Origin: Marsupella aquatica
Taxonomy: Eukaryota > Marchantiophyta
Reading direction: 5' to 3'
Length of the DNA stretch: 64,000 bases
Assembly: GCA_973895155.1 (NCBI GenBank)
Contig: OZ316899.1
Span: 11,098,001 to 11,162,000, forward strand
Positions 11,080 to 23,100 of the stretch are shown here, in pieces (the stretch's first letter is position 1; the number at the start of each line of letters is the position of its first letter). The translations under genes and the position numbers were made by a program. The notes beneath the pieces were generated by a model. The model was not told where the DNA came from, did no database searches, and saw nothing but the letters and a program-made list of their open reading frames with translations.

Positions 11080-12334
11080 CTTTGCTGGATGATTATCAAC
11101 ACTCTCATCAATAATCATCCTCAAAGACATCAATGATTGAGATACTCTCTCGCTCATTCGTTTCTTTCCCTGATTTCCATGTTCGGAGATCTTTAATCCC
11201 GCCCTGACATGTTTCTTCATCATATCAAATTGGGTCTTCTTCTTGGCATGTAATATCTTCCATGCCTCGAGACAAATGCAAACTCCCTCAATCCCCAACA
11301 TCTTCTCACCCTCTACTGTGTCGAGTGCATTTTGTATCGCCAAGATCTCTTCCTCTTTCCTTTCTCAAAAGGATTTTGAAAAATATCTTTCCCCGATTCT
11401 TAGGGCAAGATCACGGTCAAAGAACTGACAACATTTCCTAGTACAACAATTATTTGTACTTATGAGTTGGATATGTTCCAATGTGAGAGCCTTCTCCTTC
11501 TTGGATAGATCTTTTCTTGGTTTCTTCCGGGATCTAAGTTTAGTAACATAGGATCTTTTTCCACTTGCGGCATCTTTCAAATCCACCGCCTGATTCAAAA
11601 AATGGTACATCAAACTTTTCCCACCGGGAGCAAGTAATCTCTCGATCGACCATGGAACAAGGCAATCCCTATATCTCAAATGGTCTCTTGTCGCTCCGTC
11701 AACAAATTCGGTAATCAAAATTCCTACATGTGTATCACCGAGAAGAATCCCTTGTAGTACTGAGTCTGGATTAATTGCACTGACCATAGCAATAGAAAAG
11801 TTTACATTCTCTTCATCAATAACTTTCACCATCAATTGCATCTAGACATTCTTTTGGATGACAACTGTCTCCTCTCCACCTTCCTCATTTCCTTTGAAAT
11901 CTTCATGGTTCCCTTCATCAGCATCACTATCTTCTGCATCACCAACAACTTCAACTACCTCCGGCTCCTCTGAATATGAAGGTAATAGGAAGGACTTATC
12001 CCACTTCATGTATGAACCAACACTATATTCTTGAATCTCCAACTCGTCTTCAAATATCATCTTTTGAATCTTTATGAGAGCTCGATCAGTCCCGAGAGGA
12101 GCATTACCAACTCTTAACCTTGGATCAACACTTACAATCACACCTTCTGCCACAAGGGAGTCCTCAACCAGCAAACCAACAGTAACTCCAGGGACAATCC
12201 AATTTTTGATGTCACCATGGTTTCCTGCATGAATCACACCACCCATGAGTCAAAGTCCAAGTTCCCTCATCTCTCTTAAACTATATCTAAAAAATGTAAT
12301 TTATTTTCCCTTGATTAACGTTCTCCACTAGTTT

Positions 12335-12725
12335 AATATCTAATACTTTCTATTCATCTGATGACACTTTCTTAATAAAAATAGATCAATCCTTATGGTT
12401 AAATGTGTGGCAATAATATTTGCGGAACATGGTTCCGCAACTTAATTAAGTAACCCTGCCGTCGTTTGTGATATTTTAACATCTAATACTTTCTTTCCAT
12501 TCATCCGATCACACTTTCTAAATACGAATAGAACAAATCCTTCTCGTGATGTGTGGAAACAATATTCTGTTGCGGAACATTGTTCCACAACTTAACTAAG
12601 TAACCCTAGACCGTTCCCGCTAGGTGAACATCTAATACTTTCCATTCATCCGATGACACTTTCTATGACTAAACATGACCCTTTCGGAAAACTGTTCCAA
12701 AACTCAAGTAACCCTGGTACAGTGT
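12335..12725 (+). repeat. Three degenerate tandem units of about 145 bp, each with a GCGGAAC-type palindrome
   Basis: CTAATACTTTC, then CATTCATC(T/C)GAT(G/C)ACAC, recurs at 12341, 12484 and 12632. Each unit ends in the palindrome and a TAACCCT word. The first palindrome (12420-12440) has perfect 9-bp arms, the second (12570-12590) one mismatch, and the third (about 12683-12700) is degraded. Confidence 0.8.
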
Positions 12726-12866
12726 TCTTTCGATAGATAGTTCTATAATTTCTTTAAGCTAGGTTGATGGGCACAACCCTATTCCTTCATAAACATGTAT
12801 CCATTAACTCTACATAGAAGTTTTTTCTAGGTAATAATGGTAAGTAAGAAACATACTCCTCATTGG

Positions 12867-13026
12867 TTGCGGAACGATGTCCCGCAAGGGAGGCCATCGT
12901 GATCCAATATTAGTTTCAAATCTAAGTCATTCGGAAAGTACTTTCAGATCTCAATTGTCTTTGTGTAAACCTTTATCAGATGTGTTTCAGACCCTAAACT
13001 TGTATCCACGGAACTGTGTTCCGCAA
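12867..13026. repeat. Two more GCGGAAC-type palindromes
   Basis: 12867-12887 (arms TTGCGGAAC and GTCCCGCAA, one mismatch) and 13006-13026 (CCACGGAAC and GTTCCGCAA). Both are outside the 145-bp tandem units, so the palindrome also occurs alone. Confidence 0.8.
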
Positions 13027-14167
13027 CTTACCCAACTTCTTTAAAATTTCAAAATCAAAGACCAATTGACACGTCATTGTAATATTGGCATATCTTAAGT
13101 GAAGTAGTCATTTATTTAAGTGAGATATTGCAAGAACCTGTCCATAACAAGGAATTTTTTTGTCATATAGTCATCCACTTGAAGAGGACATTTTAGATCA
13201 CTCCTTTAAGGATTTTAGTATGAAACTATTTGAGTAAGCTTCTAAGTGTAATCAAAATATTCCTTATTTCATTTTTAAGTATAAATTTATGAATTTGATG
13301 CATGGAGGGTCTTAATGTTAGTTTAATGCTATTATGTTCAAATAGACAATTATTTTCTGTTAAAATGACAGAAATCTTCAACCTAAACTAAGTTATCAAG
13401 TTCAAATTATCCATAGTTTCTCTAGTTTTTAGAATATGACAGTTTCTTCTTGAAATAACAAGTGCATTCTTCCTCTTGATCACATACATTTGAGATATGT
13501 CATTAGACTCAGATATTTAAGATTGAAGATAGTTTCATGTTTCAATTTCTCTTTATAGATGCATATAATTCAAATGAACTTGAATTGATGTTAATGACAT
13601 ATTCTTATCTTCCCTTACTTAGGGTTCACTTCAAATAGATGCGTTCCTTCCAATAAATGAGTGTTTCCTAGTTCTGCATCTAGTGTTTCCTCTTCTATGT
13701 CATTTTGTCAGTAGGAACAGGGTAGAAACACTTGAACCCAACAAGTCTTCAACATGTTTTAAAAGCAGAATGGATCGGACATACCTCTGCTTTGAGAGAC
13801 TGAGACAAGTTCGTTGTCCACGTACTTGTCCAAACCCCTAATCCTAGGAAGTGAATTCTGTCAATCAGAACTCACTCCAAGATATGGCGCTGTCCCATCC
13901 AACTTGATCCCGCTCTAGCATCAACCATAGCCACTCCTCCCGACGAGCTCTTCCGTCCGCCTCGTCACATTCAAGGAATTGTCGAACAAAGAATGCACCC
14001 AAGAATGAATCCCACCACACTAGTCTGAGACGATACTGAATAGATAGAGAAACGGGGGACTCACAGGTCCTGAAGCAGAACATTGTTTTGGGGGGAAATT
14101 TGAAATTTGAATTGAAAGGCAGAGATCTGCTTATCTTTATGATCAATTGTACATGAAATTTCCAAGA

Positions 14168-14230
14168 ACTTCCTCGGAAAATGGTGGGACGTGACAGATT
14201 GTTGGAAGTTCCACCATTTTCCGAGGAAGT
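14168..14230. repeat. Perfect 20-bp inverted repeat with 23-nt loop
   Basis: The arm ACTTCCTCGGAAAATGGTGG at 14168-14187 is exactly complementary to 14211-14230. The spacer (14188-14210) contains GGAAGTTCC. It would form a strong stem in RNA or single-stranded DNA. No flanking gene explains it. Confidence 0.9.
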
Positions 14231-14532
14231 CGTGTTCGGCTTGCATTACACCAGTTTAAAAACCGTATAAACTCCACACATCTTAAAATCATATCTTAAA
14301 CTAATCGATACTATTTGAGAAAAAATAAAAGTATTTGCAAATAATTAAAATTCAACTTTATTAAATTCAAATAATCAAATCTTCTTAATGAAATACTCCA
14401 AGTTAGGGGAAAATAAGGGTATTCTTTATTTAAATGTATCTTTGTAAAATTGATAATCAAACCTGCATTCTGAAGTGATAAGGGTGTTAACAGATTCAAT
14501 ATACATCATAATTAGATGCTTTGCTTATGGAA

Positions 14533-14612
14533 TGCAAGTTGGAAGGGTGGAGCCTAAGGGTTTGGAAGCATTGGTGATTAGGGTGTACAACGACAAAGGG
14601 ATAAGAAGGGCT
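14533..14612 (+). repeat. Isolated diverged satellite monomer outside the array
   Basis: GCAAGTTGGAAGGGTGGAG, then AAGGGTTTGGAAGCATTGGT and ATAAGAAGGG, follow the order of the satellite monomer with many differences. It lies about 290 bp before the array. Confidence 0.75.
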
Positions 14613-17600
14613 CGGGGGGTCACTTACATAACTTTTGACATCATGATGGGAAAATGAAGTAAGGGGTGTTTTATTTCTTTTAATAGGGAAGTACTTAGAA
14701 GTGGTGGCAATAGAAGCAAGGGTAGTAAAAATAGGTTGAATCAATTTAGAAGCTCACAAAGGGGCTATTTCATTACTGTACAAGGATTTAAAAAGGGTAG
14801 AAAAAGATTGTTATGCCACATGTCATAATTCTAGGGGTCTAATTTAATTTAGATAAATCTATTTATAAAATACAAAACTATGAGGCATAGAGGATATTTG
14901 TGGCAACTTGGAAGGGTTGAGGGTACCTGAGGGTTTGGAAGCATTGGTCATGGAGGGTTTACATAGGAATTAGAGCATGATAAGAAGGGTCATTATATTT
15001 TGGGTAAGCTGGTTCTAGAAGCATAGGTTTTGGTATAAATTCTGGCAACTTGGAAGGGTTGAGGGTACCTGAGGGGTTGGAAGCATTGGTCATGGAGGGT
15101 TTATATAGTAAATAGAGAATGATAAGAAGGGTCATTATATTTTGGGTAAGTTGGTTCTAGAAGGATAGGTTTGGGTATTTGTGACAACTTGGAAGGGTTG
15201 AGGGTACCTGAGGGTTTGGAAGCATTGGTCATGGAGGGTTTACATAGGAATTAGAGCATGATAAGAAGGGTCATTATATTTTGGGTAAGTTGGTTCTAGA
15301 AGCATAGGTTTTGGTATTTGTGGCAACTTGGAAGGGTTGAGGGTACCTGAGGGTTTGGAAGCATTGGTCATGTAGGGTTTACATAGGAATTAGAGCATGA
15401 CAAAGAAGGGTCATTATATTTTGGGTAAGCTGGTTCTAGAAGCATAGGTTTTGGTATAAATTGTGGCAACTTGGAAGGGTTGAGGGTACCTGAGGGTTTG
15501 GAAGCATTGGTCATGGAGGGTTTACATAGGAATTAGAGCATGATAAGAAGGGTCATTATATTTTGGGTAAGCTGGTTCTAGAAGCATAGGTTTTGGTATA
15601 AATTCTGGCAACTTGGAAGGGTTGAGGGTACCTGACGGTTTGGAAGCATTGGTCATGTAGGGTTTACATAGGAATTAGAGCATGATAAGAAGGGTCATTA
15701 TATTTTGGGTAAGCTGGTTCTAGAAGCATAGGTTTTGGTATAAATTGTGGCAACTTGGAAGGGTTGAGGGTACCTGAGGGTTTGGAAGCATTGGTCATGG
15801 AGGGTTTACATAGGAATTAGAGCATGATAAGAAGGGTCATTATATTTTGGGTAAGTTGGTTCTAGAAGCATAGGTTTTGGTATAAATTGTGGCAACTTGG
15901 AAGGGTTGAGGGTACCTGAGGGTTTGGAAGCATTGGTCATGGAGGGTTTACATAGGAATTAGAGCATGATAAGAAGGGTCATTATATTTTGGGTAAGTTG
16001 GTTCTAGAAGCATAGGTTTTGGTATAAATTGTGGCAACTTGGAAGGGTGGAGGGTACCTGACGGTTTGGAAGCATTGGTCATGGAGGGTTTACATAGGAA
16101 TTAGAGCATGATAAGAAGGGTCATTATATTTTGGGTAAGTTGGTTCTAGAAGCATAGGTTTTGGTATTTGTGGCAACTTGGAAGGGTTGAGGGTACCTGA
16201 GGGTTTGGAAGCATTGGTCATGCCTGGAGGGTTTACATAGGAATTAGAGCATGATAAGAAGGGTCATTATATTTTGGGTAAGCTGGTTCTAGAAGCATAG
16301 GTTTTGGTATAAATTGTGGCAACTTGGAAGGGTTGAGGGTACCTGAGGGTTTGGAAGCATTGGTCATGGAGGGTTTACATAGGAATTAGAGAATGATAAG
16401 AAGGGTCATTATATTTTGGGTAAGTTGGTTCTAGAAGCATAGGTTTTGGTATAAATTGTGGCAACTTGGAAGGGTTGAGGGTACCTGAGGGTTTGGAAGC
16501 ATTGGTCATGGAGGGTTTACATAGGAATTAGAGCATGATAAGAAGGGTCATTATATTTTGGGTAAGCTGGTTCTAGAAGCATAGGTTTTGGTATAAATTC
16601 TGGCAACTTGGAAGGGTTGAGGGTATCTGAGGGTTTGGAAGCATTGGTCATGGAGGGTTTACATAGGAATTAGAGCATGATAAGAAGGGTCATTATATTT
16701 TGGGTAAGTTGGTTCTAGAAGCATAGGTTTTGGTATAAATTGTGGCAACTTGGAAGGGTTGAGGGTACCTGAGGGTTTGGAAGCATTGGTCATGGAGGGT
16801 TTACATAGGAATTAGAGCATGATAAGAAGGGTCATTATATTTTGGGTAAGCTGGTTCTAGAAGCATAGGTTTTGGTATAAATTGTGGCAACTTGGAAGGG
16901 TTGAGGGTATCTGAGGGTTTGGAAGCATTGGTCATGGAGGGTTTACATAGGAATTAGAGCATGATAAGAAGGGTCATTATATTTTGGGTAAGTTGGTTCT
17001 AGAAGCATAGGTTTTGGTATAAATTGTGGCAACTTGGAAGGGTTGAGGGTACCTGAGGGTTTGGAAGCATTGGTCATGGAGGGTTTACATAGGAATTAGA
17101 GCATGATAAGAAGGGTCATTATATTTTGGGTAAGCTGGTTCTAGAAGCATAGGTTTTGGTATAAATTGTGGCAACTTGGAAGGGTTGAGGGTACCTGAGG
17201 GTTTGGAAGCATTGGTCATGGAGGGTTTACATAGGAATTAGAGCATGATAAGAAGGGTCATTATATTTTGGGTAAGCTGGTTCTAGAAGCATAGGTTTTG
17301 GTATAAATTCTGGCAACTTGGAAGGGTTGAGGGTACCTGAGGGTTTGGAAGCATTGGTCATGGAGGGTTTACATAGGAATTAGAGCATGATAAGAAGGGT
17401 CATTATATTTTGGGTAAGTTGGTTCTAGAAGCATAGGTTTTGGTATAAATTGTGGCAACTTGGAAGGGTTGAGGGTACCTGAGGGTTTGGAAGCATTGGT
17501 CATGCCTGGAGGGTTTACATAGGAATTAGAGCATGATAAGAAGGGTCATTATATTTTGGGTAAGTTGGTTCTAGAAGCATAGGTTTTGGTATTTGTGGCA

Positions 17601-18022
17601 ACTTGGAAGGGTTGAGGGTACCTGAGGGTTTGGAAGCATTGGTCATGGAGGGTTTACATAGGAATTAGAGCATGATAAGAAGGGTCATTATATTTTGGGT
17701 AAGCTGGTTCTAGAAGCATAGGTTTTGGTATAAATTGTGGCAACTTGGAAGGGTTGAGGGTACCTGAGGGTTTGGAAGCATTGGTCATGGAGGGTTTACA
17801 TAGGAATTAGAGCATGATAAGAAGGGTCATTATATTTTGGGTAAGCTGGTTCTAGAAGCATAGGTTTTGGTATAAATTGTGGCAACTTGGAAGGGTTGAG
17901 GGTACCTGAGGGTTTGGAAGCATTGGTCATGGAGGGTTTACATAGGAATTAGAGCATGATAAGAAGGGTCATTATATTTTGGGTAAGCTGGTTCTAGAAG
18001 CATAGGTTTTGGTATAAATTCT

Positions 18023-19295
18023 GGCAACTTGGAAGGGTTGAGGGTACCTGAGGGTTTGGAAGCATTGGTCATGGAGGGTTTACATAGGAATTAGAGCATG
18101 ATAAGAAGGGTCATTATATTTTGGGTAAGTTGGTTCTAGAAGCATAGGTTTTGGTATAAATTGTGGCAACTTGGAAGGGTTGAGGGTACCTGAGGGTTTG
18201 GAAGCATTGGTCATGGAGGGTTTACATAGGAATTAGAGCATGATAAGAAGGGTCATTATATTTTTGGTAAGTTGGTTCTAGAAGCATAGGTTTTGGTATT
18301 TGTGGCAACTTGGAAGGGTTGAGGGTACCTGAGGGTTTGGAAGCATTGGTCATGTAGGGTTTACATAGGAATTAGAGCATGATAAGAAGGGTCATTATAT
18401 TTTGGGTAAGCTGGTTCTAGAAGCATAGGTTTTGGTATAAATTGTGGCAACTTGGAAGGGTTGAGGGTACCTGAGGGTTTGGAAGCATTGGTCATGGAGG
18501 GTTTACATAGGAATTAGAGCATGATAAGAAGGGTCATTATATTTTGGGTAAGTTGGTTCTAGAAGCATAGGTTTTGGTATAAATTGTGGCAACTTGGAAG
18601 GGTGGAGGGTACCTGACGGTTTGGAAGCATTGGTCATGGAGGGTTTACATAGGAATTAGAGCATGATAAGAAGGGTCATTATATTTTGGGTAAGTTGGTT
18701 CTAGAAGCATAGGTTTTGGTATTTGTGGCAACTTGGAAGGGTTGAGGGTACCTGAGGGTTTGGAAGCATTGGTCATGCCTGGAGGGTTTACATAGGAATT
18801 AGAGCATGATAAGAAGGGTCATTATATTTTGGGTAAGTTGGTTCTAGAAGCATAGGTTTTGGTATTTGTGGCAACTTGGAAGGGTTGAGGGTACCTGAGG
18901 GTTTGGAAGCATTGGTCATGGAGGGTTTACATAGGAATTAGAGCATGATAAGAAGGGTCATTATATTTTGGGTAAGCTGGTTCTAGAAGCATAGGTTTTG
19001 GTATAAATTGTGGCAACTTGGAAGGGTTGAGGGTACCTGAGGGTTTGGAAGCATTGGTCATGGAGGGTTTACATAGGAATTAGAGCATGATAAGAAGGGT
19101 CATTATATTTTGGGTAAGCTGGTTCTAGAAGCATAGGTTTTGGTATAAATTGTGGCAACTTGGAAGGGTTGAGGGTACCTGAGGGTTTGGAAGCATTGGT
19201 CATGGAGGGTTTACATAGGAATTAGAGCATGATAAGAAGGGTCATTATATTTTGGGTAAGCTGGTTCTAGAAGCATAGGTTTTGGTATAAATTCT
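18023..19295 (+). repeat. 1,273-bp higher-order satellite unit (nine monomers)
   Basis: It starts at a CTGGCAAC-variant monomer and ends just before the next one. Within it the variants come in fixed order: ATTTTTGGTAAG, CATGTAGGG, TGACGG, CATGCCTGG, then plain monomers. The same spacing, exactly 1,273 bp, recurs at 20146-21418, 23669-24941 and 25788-27060. Confidence 0.9.
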
Positions 19296-20145
19296 GGCAA
19301 CTTGGAAGGGTTGAGGGTACCTGAGGGTTTGGAAGCATTGGTCATGGAGGGTTTACATAGGAATTAGAGCATGATAAGAAGGGTCATTATATTTTGGGTA
19401 AGTTGGTTCTAGAAGCATAGGTTTTGGTATAAATTGTGGCAACTTGGAAGGGTTGAGGGTACCTGAGGGTTTGGAAGCATTGGTCATGGAGGGTTTACAT
19501 AGGAATTAGAGCATGATAAGAAGGGTCATTATATTTTTGGTAAGTTGGTTCTAGAAGCATAGGTTTTGGTATTTGTGGCAACTTGGAAGGGTTGAGGGTA
19601 CCTGAGGGTTTGGAAGCATTGGTCATGCCTGGAGGGTTTACATAGGAATTAGAGCATGATAAGAAGGGTCATTATATTTTGGGTAAGTTGGTTCTAGAAG
19701 CATAGGTTTTGGTATTTGTGGCAACTTGGAAGGGTTGAGGGTACCTGAGGGTTTGGAAGCATTGGTCATGGAGGGTTTACATAGGAATTAGAGCATGATA
19801 AGAAGGGTCATTATATTTTGGGTAAGCTGGTTCTAGAAGCATAGGTTTTGGTATAAATTGTGGCAACTTGGAAGGGTTGAGGGTACCTGAGGGTTTGGAA
19901 GCATTGGTCATGGAGGGTTTACATAGGAATTAGAGCATGATAAGAAGGGTCATTATATTTTGGGTAAGCTGGTTCTAGAAGCATAGGTTTTGGTATAAAT
20001 TGTGGCAACTTGGAAGGGTTGAGGGTACCTGAGGGTTTGGAAGCATTGGTCATGGAGGGTTTACATAGGAATTAGAGCATGATAAGAAGGGTCATTATAT
20101 TTTGGGTAAGCTGGTTCTAGAAGCATAGGTTTTGGTATAAATTCT
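19296..20145 (+). repeat. 850-bp six-monomer deletion derivative of the higher-order unit
   Basis: It begins and ends like the 1,273-bp unit, but the monomers carrying CATGTAGGG and TGACGG, plus one plain monomer, are missing; CATGCCTGG follows directly. A near-equal unit of 846 bp lies at 24942-25787. Confidence 0.85.
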
Positions 20146-23100
20146 GGCAACTTGGAAGGGTTGAGGGTACCTGAGGGTTTGGAAGCATTGGTCATGGAGG
20201 GTTTACATAGGAATTAGAGCATGATAAGAAGGGTCATTATATTTTGGGTAAGTTGGTTCTAGAAGCATAGGTTTTGGTATAAATTGTGGCAACTTGGAAG
20301 GGTTGAGGGTACCTGAGGGTTTGGAAGCATTGGTCATGGAGGGTTTACATAGGAATTAGAGCATGATAAGAAGGGTCATTATATTTTTGGTAAGTTGGTT
20401 CTAGAAGCATAGGTTTTGGTATTTGTGGCAACTTGGAAGGGTTGAGGGTACCTGAGGGTTTGGAAGCATTGGTCATGTAGGGTTTACATAGGAATTAGAG
20501 CATGATAAGAAGGGTCATTATATTTTGGGTAAGCTGGTTCTAGAAGCACAGGTTTTGGTATAAATTGTGGCAACTTGGAAGGGTTGAGGGTACCTGAGGG
20601 TTTGGAAGCATTGGTCATGGAGGGTTTACATAGGAATTAGAGCATGATAAGAAGGGTCATTATATTTTGGGTAAGTTGGTTCTAGAAGCATAGGTTTTGG
20701 TATAAATTGTGGCAACTTGGAAGGGTGGAGGGTACCTGACGGTTTGGAAGCATTGGTCATGGAGGGTTTACATAGGAATTAGAGCATGATAAGAAGGGTC
20801 ATTATATTTTGGGTAAGTTGGTTCTAGAAGCATAGGTTTTGGTATTTGTGGCAACTTGGAAGGGTTGAGGGTACCTGAGGGTTTGGAAGCATTGGTCATG
20901 CCTGGAGGGTTTACATAGGAATTAGAGCATGATAAGAAGGGTCATTATATTTTGGGTAAGTTGGTTCTAGAAGCATAGGTTTTGGTATTTGTGGCAACTT
21001 GGAAGGGTTGAGGGTACCTGAGGGTTTGGAAGCATTGGTCATGGAGGGTTTACATAGGAATTAGAGCATGATAAGAAGGGTCATTATATTTTGGGTAAGC
21101 TGGTTCTAGAAGCATAGGTTTTGGTATAAATTGTGGCAACTTGGAAGGGTTGAGGGTACCTGAGGGTTTGGAAGCATTGGTCATGGAGGGTTTACATAGG
21201 AATTAGAGCATGATAAGAAGGGTCATTATATTTTGGGTAAGCTGGTTCTAGAAGCATAGGTTTTGGTATAAATTGTGGCAACTTGGAAGGGTTGAGGGTA
21301 CCTGAGGGTTTGGAAGCATTGGTCATGGAGGGTTTACATAGGAATTAGAGCATGATAAGAAGGGTCATTATATTTTGGGTAAGCTGGTTCTAGAAGCATA
21401 GGTTTTGGTATAAATTCTGGCAACTTGGAAGGGTTGAGGGTACCTGAGGGTTTGGAAGCATTGGTCATGGAGGGTTTACATAGGAATTAGAGCATGATAA
21501 GAAGGGTCATTATATTTTGGGTAAGTTGGTTCTAGAAGCATAGGTTTTGGTATAAATTGTGGCAACTTGGAAGGGTTGAGGGTACCTGAGGGTTTGGAAG
21601 CATTGGTCATGGAGGGTTTACATAGGAATTAGAGCATGATAAGAAGGGTCATTATATTTTTGGTAAGTTGGTTCTAGAAGCATAGGTTTTGGTATTTGTG
21701 GCAACTTGGAAGGGTTGAGGGTACCTGAGGGTTTGGAAGCATTGGTCATGTAGGGTTTACATAGGAATTAGAGCATGATAAGAAGGGTCATTATATTTTG
21801 GGTAAGCTGGTTCTAGAAGCATAGGTTTTGGTATAAATTGTGGCAACTTGGAAGGGTTGAGGGTACCTGAGGGTTTGGAAGCATTGGTCATGGAGGGTTT
21901 ACATAGGAATTAGAGCATGATAAGAAGGGTCATTATATTTTTGGTAAGTTGGTTCTAGAAGCATAGGTTTTGGTATTTGTGGCAACTTGGAAGGGTTGAG
22001 GGTACCTGAGGGTTTGGAAGCATTGGTCATGTAGGGTTTACATAGGAATTAGAGCATGATAAGAAGGGTCATTATATTTTTGGTAAGTTGGTTCTAGAAG
22101 CATAGGTTTTGGTATTTGTGGCAACTTGGAAGGGTTGAGGGTACCTGAGGGTTTGGAAGCATTGGTCATGTAGGGTTTACATAGGAATTAGAGCATGATA
22201 AGAAGGGTCATTATATTTTGGGTAAGCTGGTTCTAGAAGCATAGGTTTTGGTATAAATTGTGGCAACTTGGAAGGGTTGAGGGTACCTGAGGGTTTGGAA
22301 GCATTGGTCATGGAGGGTTTACATAGGAATTAGAGCATGATAAGAAGGGTCATTATATTTTGGGTAAGCTGGTTCTAGAAGCATAGGTTTTGGTAGTTGT
22401 GGCAACTTGGAAGGGTTGAGGGTACCTGAGGGTTTGGAAGTTGGTCATGTAGGGTTTACATAGGAATTAGAGCATGATAAGAAGGGTCATTATATTTTGG
22501 GTAAGCTGGTTCTAGAAGCATAGGTTTTGGTATAAATTGTGGCAACTTGGAAGGGTTGAGGGTACCTGAGGGTTTGGAAGCATTGGTCATGTAGGGTTTA
22601 CATAGGAATTAGAGCATGATAAGAAGGGTCATTATATTTTGGGTAAGTTGGTTCTAGAAGCATAGGTTTTGGTATTTGTGGCAACTTGGAAGGGTTGAGG
22701 GTACCTGAGGGTTTGGAAGCATTGGTCATGCCTGGAGGGTTTACATAGGAATTAGAGCATGATAAGAAGGGTCATTATATTTTGGGTAAGTTGGTTCTAG
22801 AAGCATAGGTTTTGGTATTTGTGGCAACTTGGAAGGGTTGAGGGTACCTGAGGGTTTGGAAGCATTGGTCATGTAGGGTTTACATAGGAATTAGAGCATG
22901 ATAAGAAGGGTCATTATATTTTGGGTAAGTTGGTTCTAGAAGCATAGGTTTTGGTATTTGTGGCAACTTGGAAGGGTTGAGGGTACCTGAGGGTTTGGAA
23001 GCATTGGTCATGTAGGGTTTACATAGGAATTAGAGCATGATAAGAAGGGTCATTATATTTTGGGTAAGTTGGTTCTAGAAGCATAGGTTTTGGTATAAAT

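Larger units (their letters stand above)
8806..12246 (-). pseudogene. DUF7869-like, probable transposon-encoded protein, broken
   Basis: Starting at ATG 12246, the first part (GVIVSVDPRLRVGNAPLG ... SVGSYMKWDKSFLLP) resembles the small beta domain at the end of CACTA accessory proteins. After a TAG at 11842 it continues through CCTRKCCQFF, a TGA at 11365, and an all-helical part. A 31-bp tandem duplication at 11018-11079 then shifts the frame. The next exon has NFSKCNTCSEL and ICIIHDKMDHCKT. A GT-AG intron (10309-10107) joins ADQ-G to a segment with LQLDNAPSDNKNR, a TAA near 9977, then FLMVGHTHEDVDAMFG and a 300-residue tail. The IHDKMD, LDNAPSDNKN and GHTHED motifs in this order are what I know as the DUF7869 (integrase-like) family. 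Three nonsense codons plus the duplication make it inactive. Confidence 0.65.
12247..14532. other. Non-coding AT-rich stretch with scattered palindromes
   Basis: No convincing reading frame. It holds three degenerate 145-bp tandem units, five GCGGAAC-type palindromes and one long hairpin, each listed separately. Confidence 0.6.
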
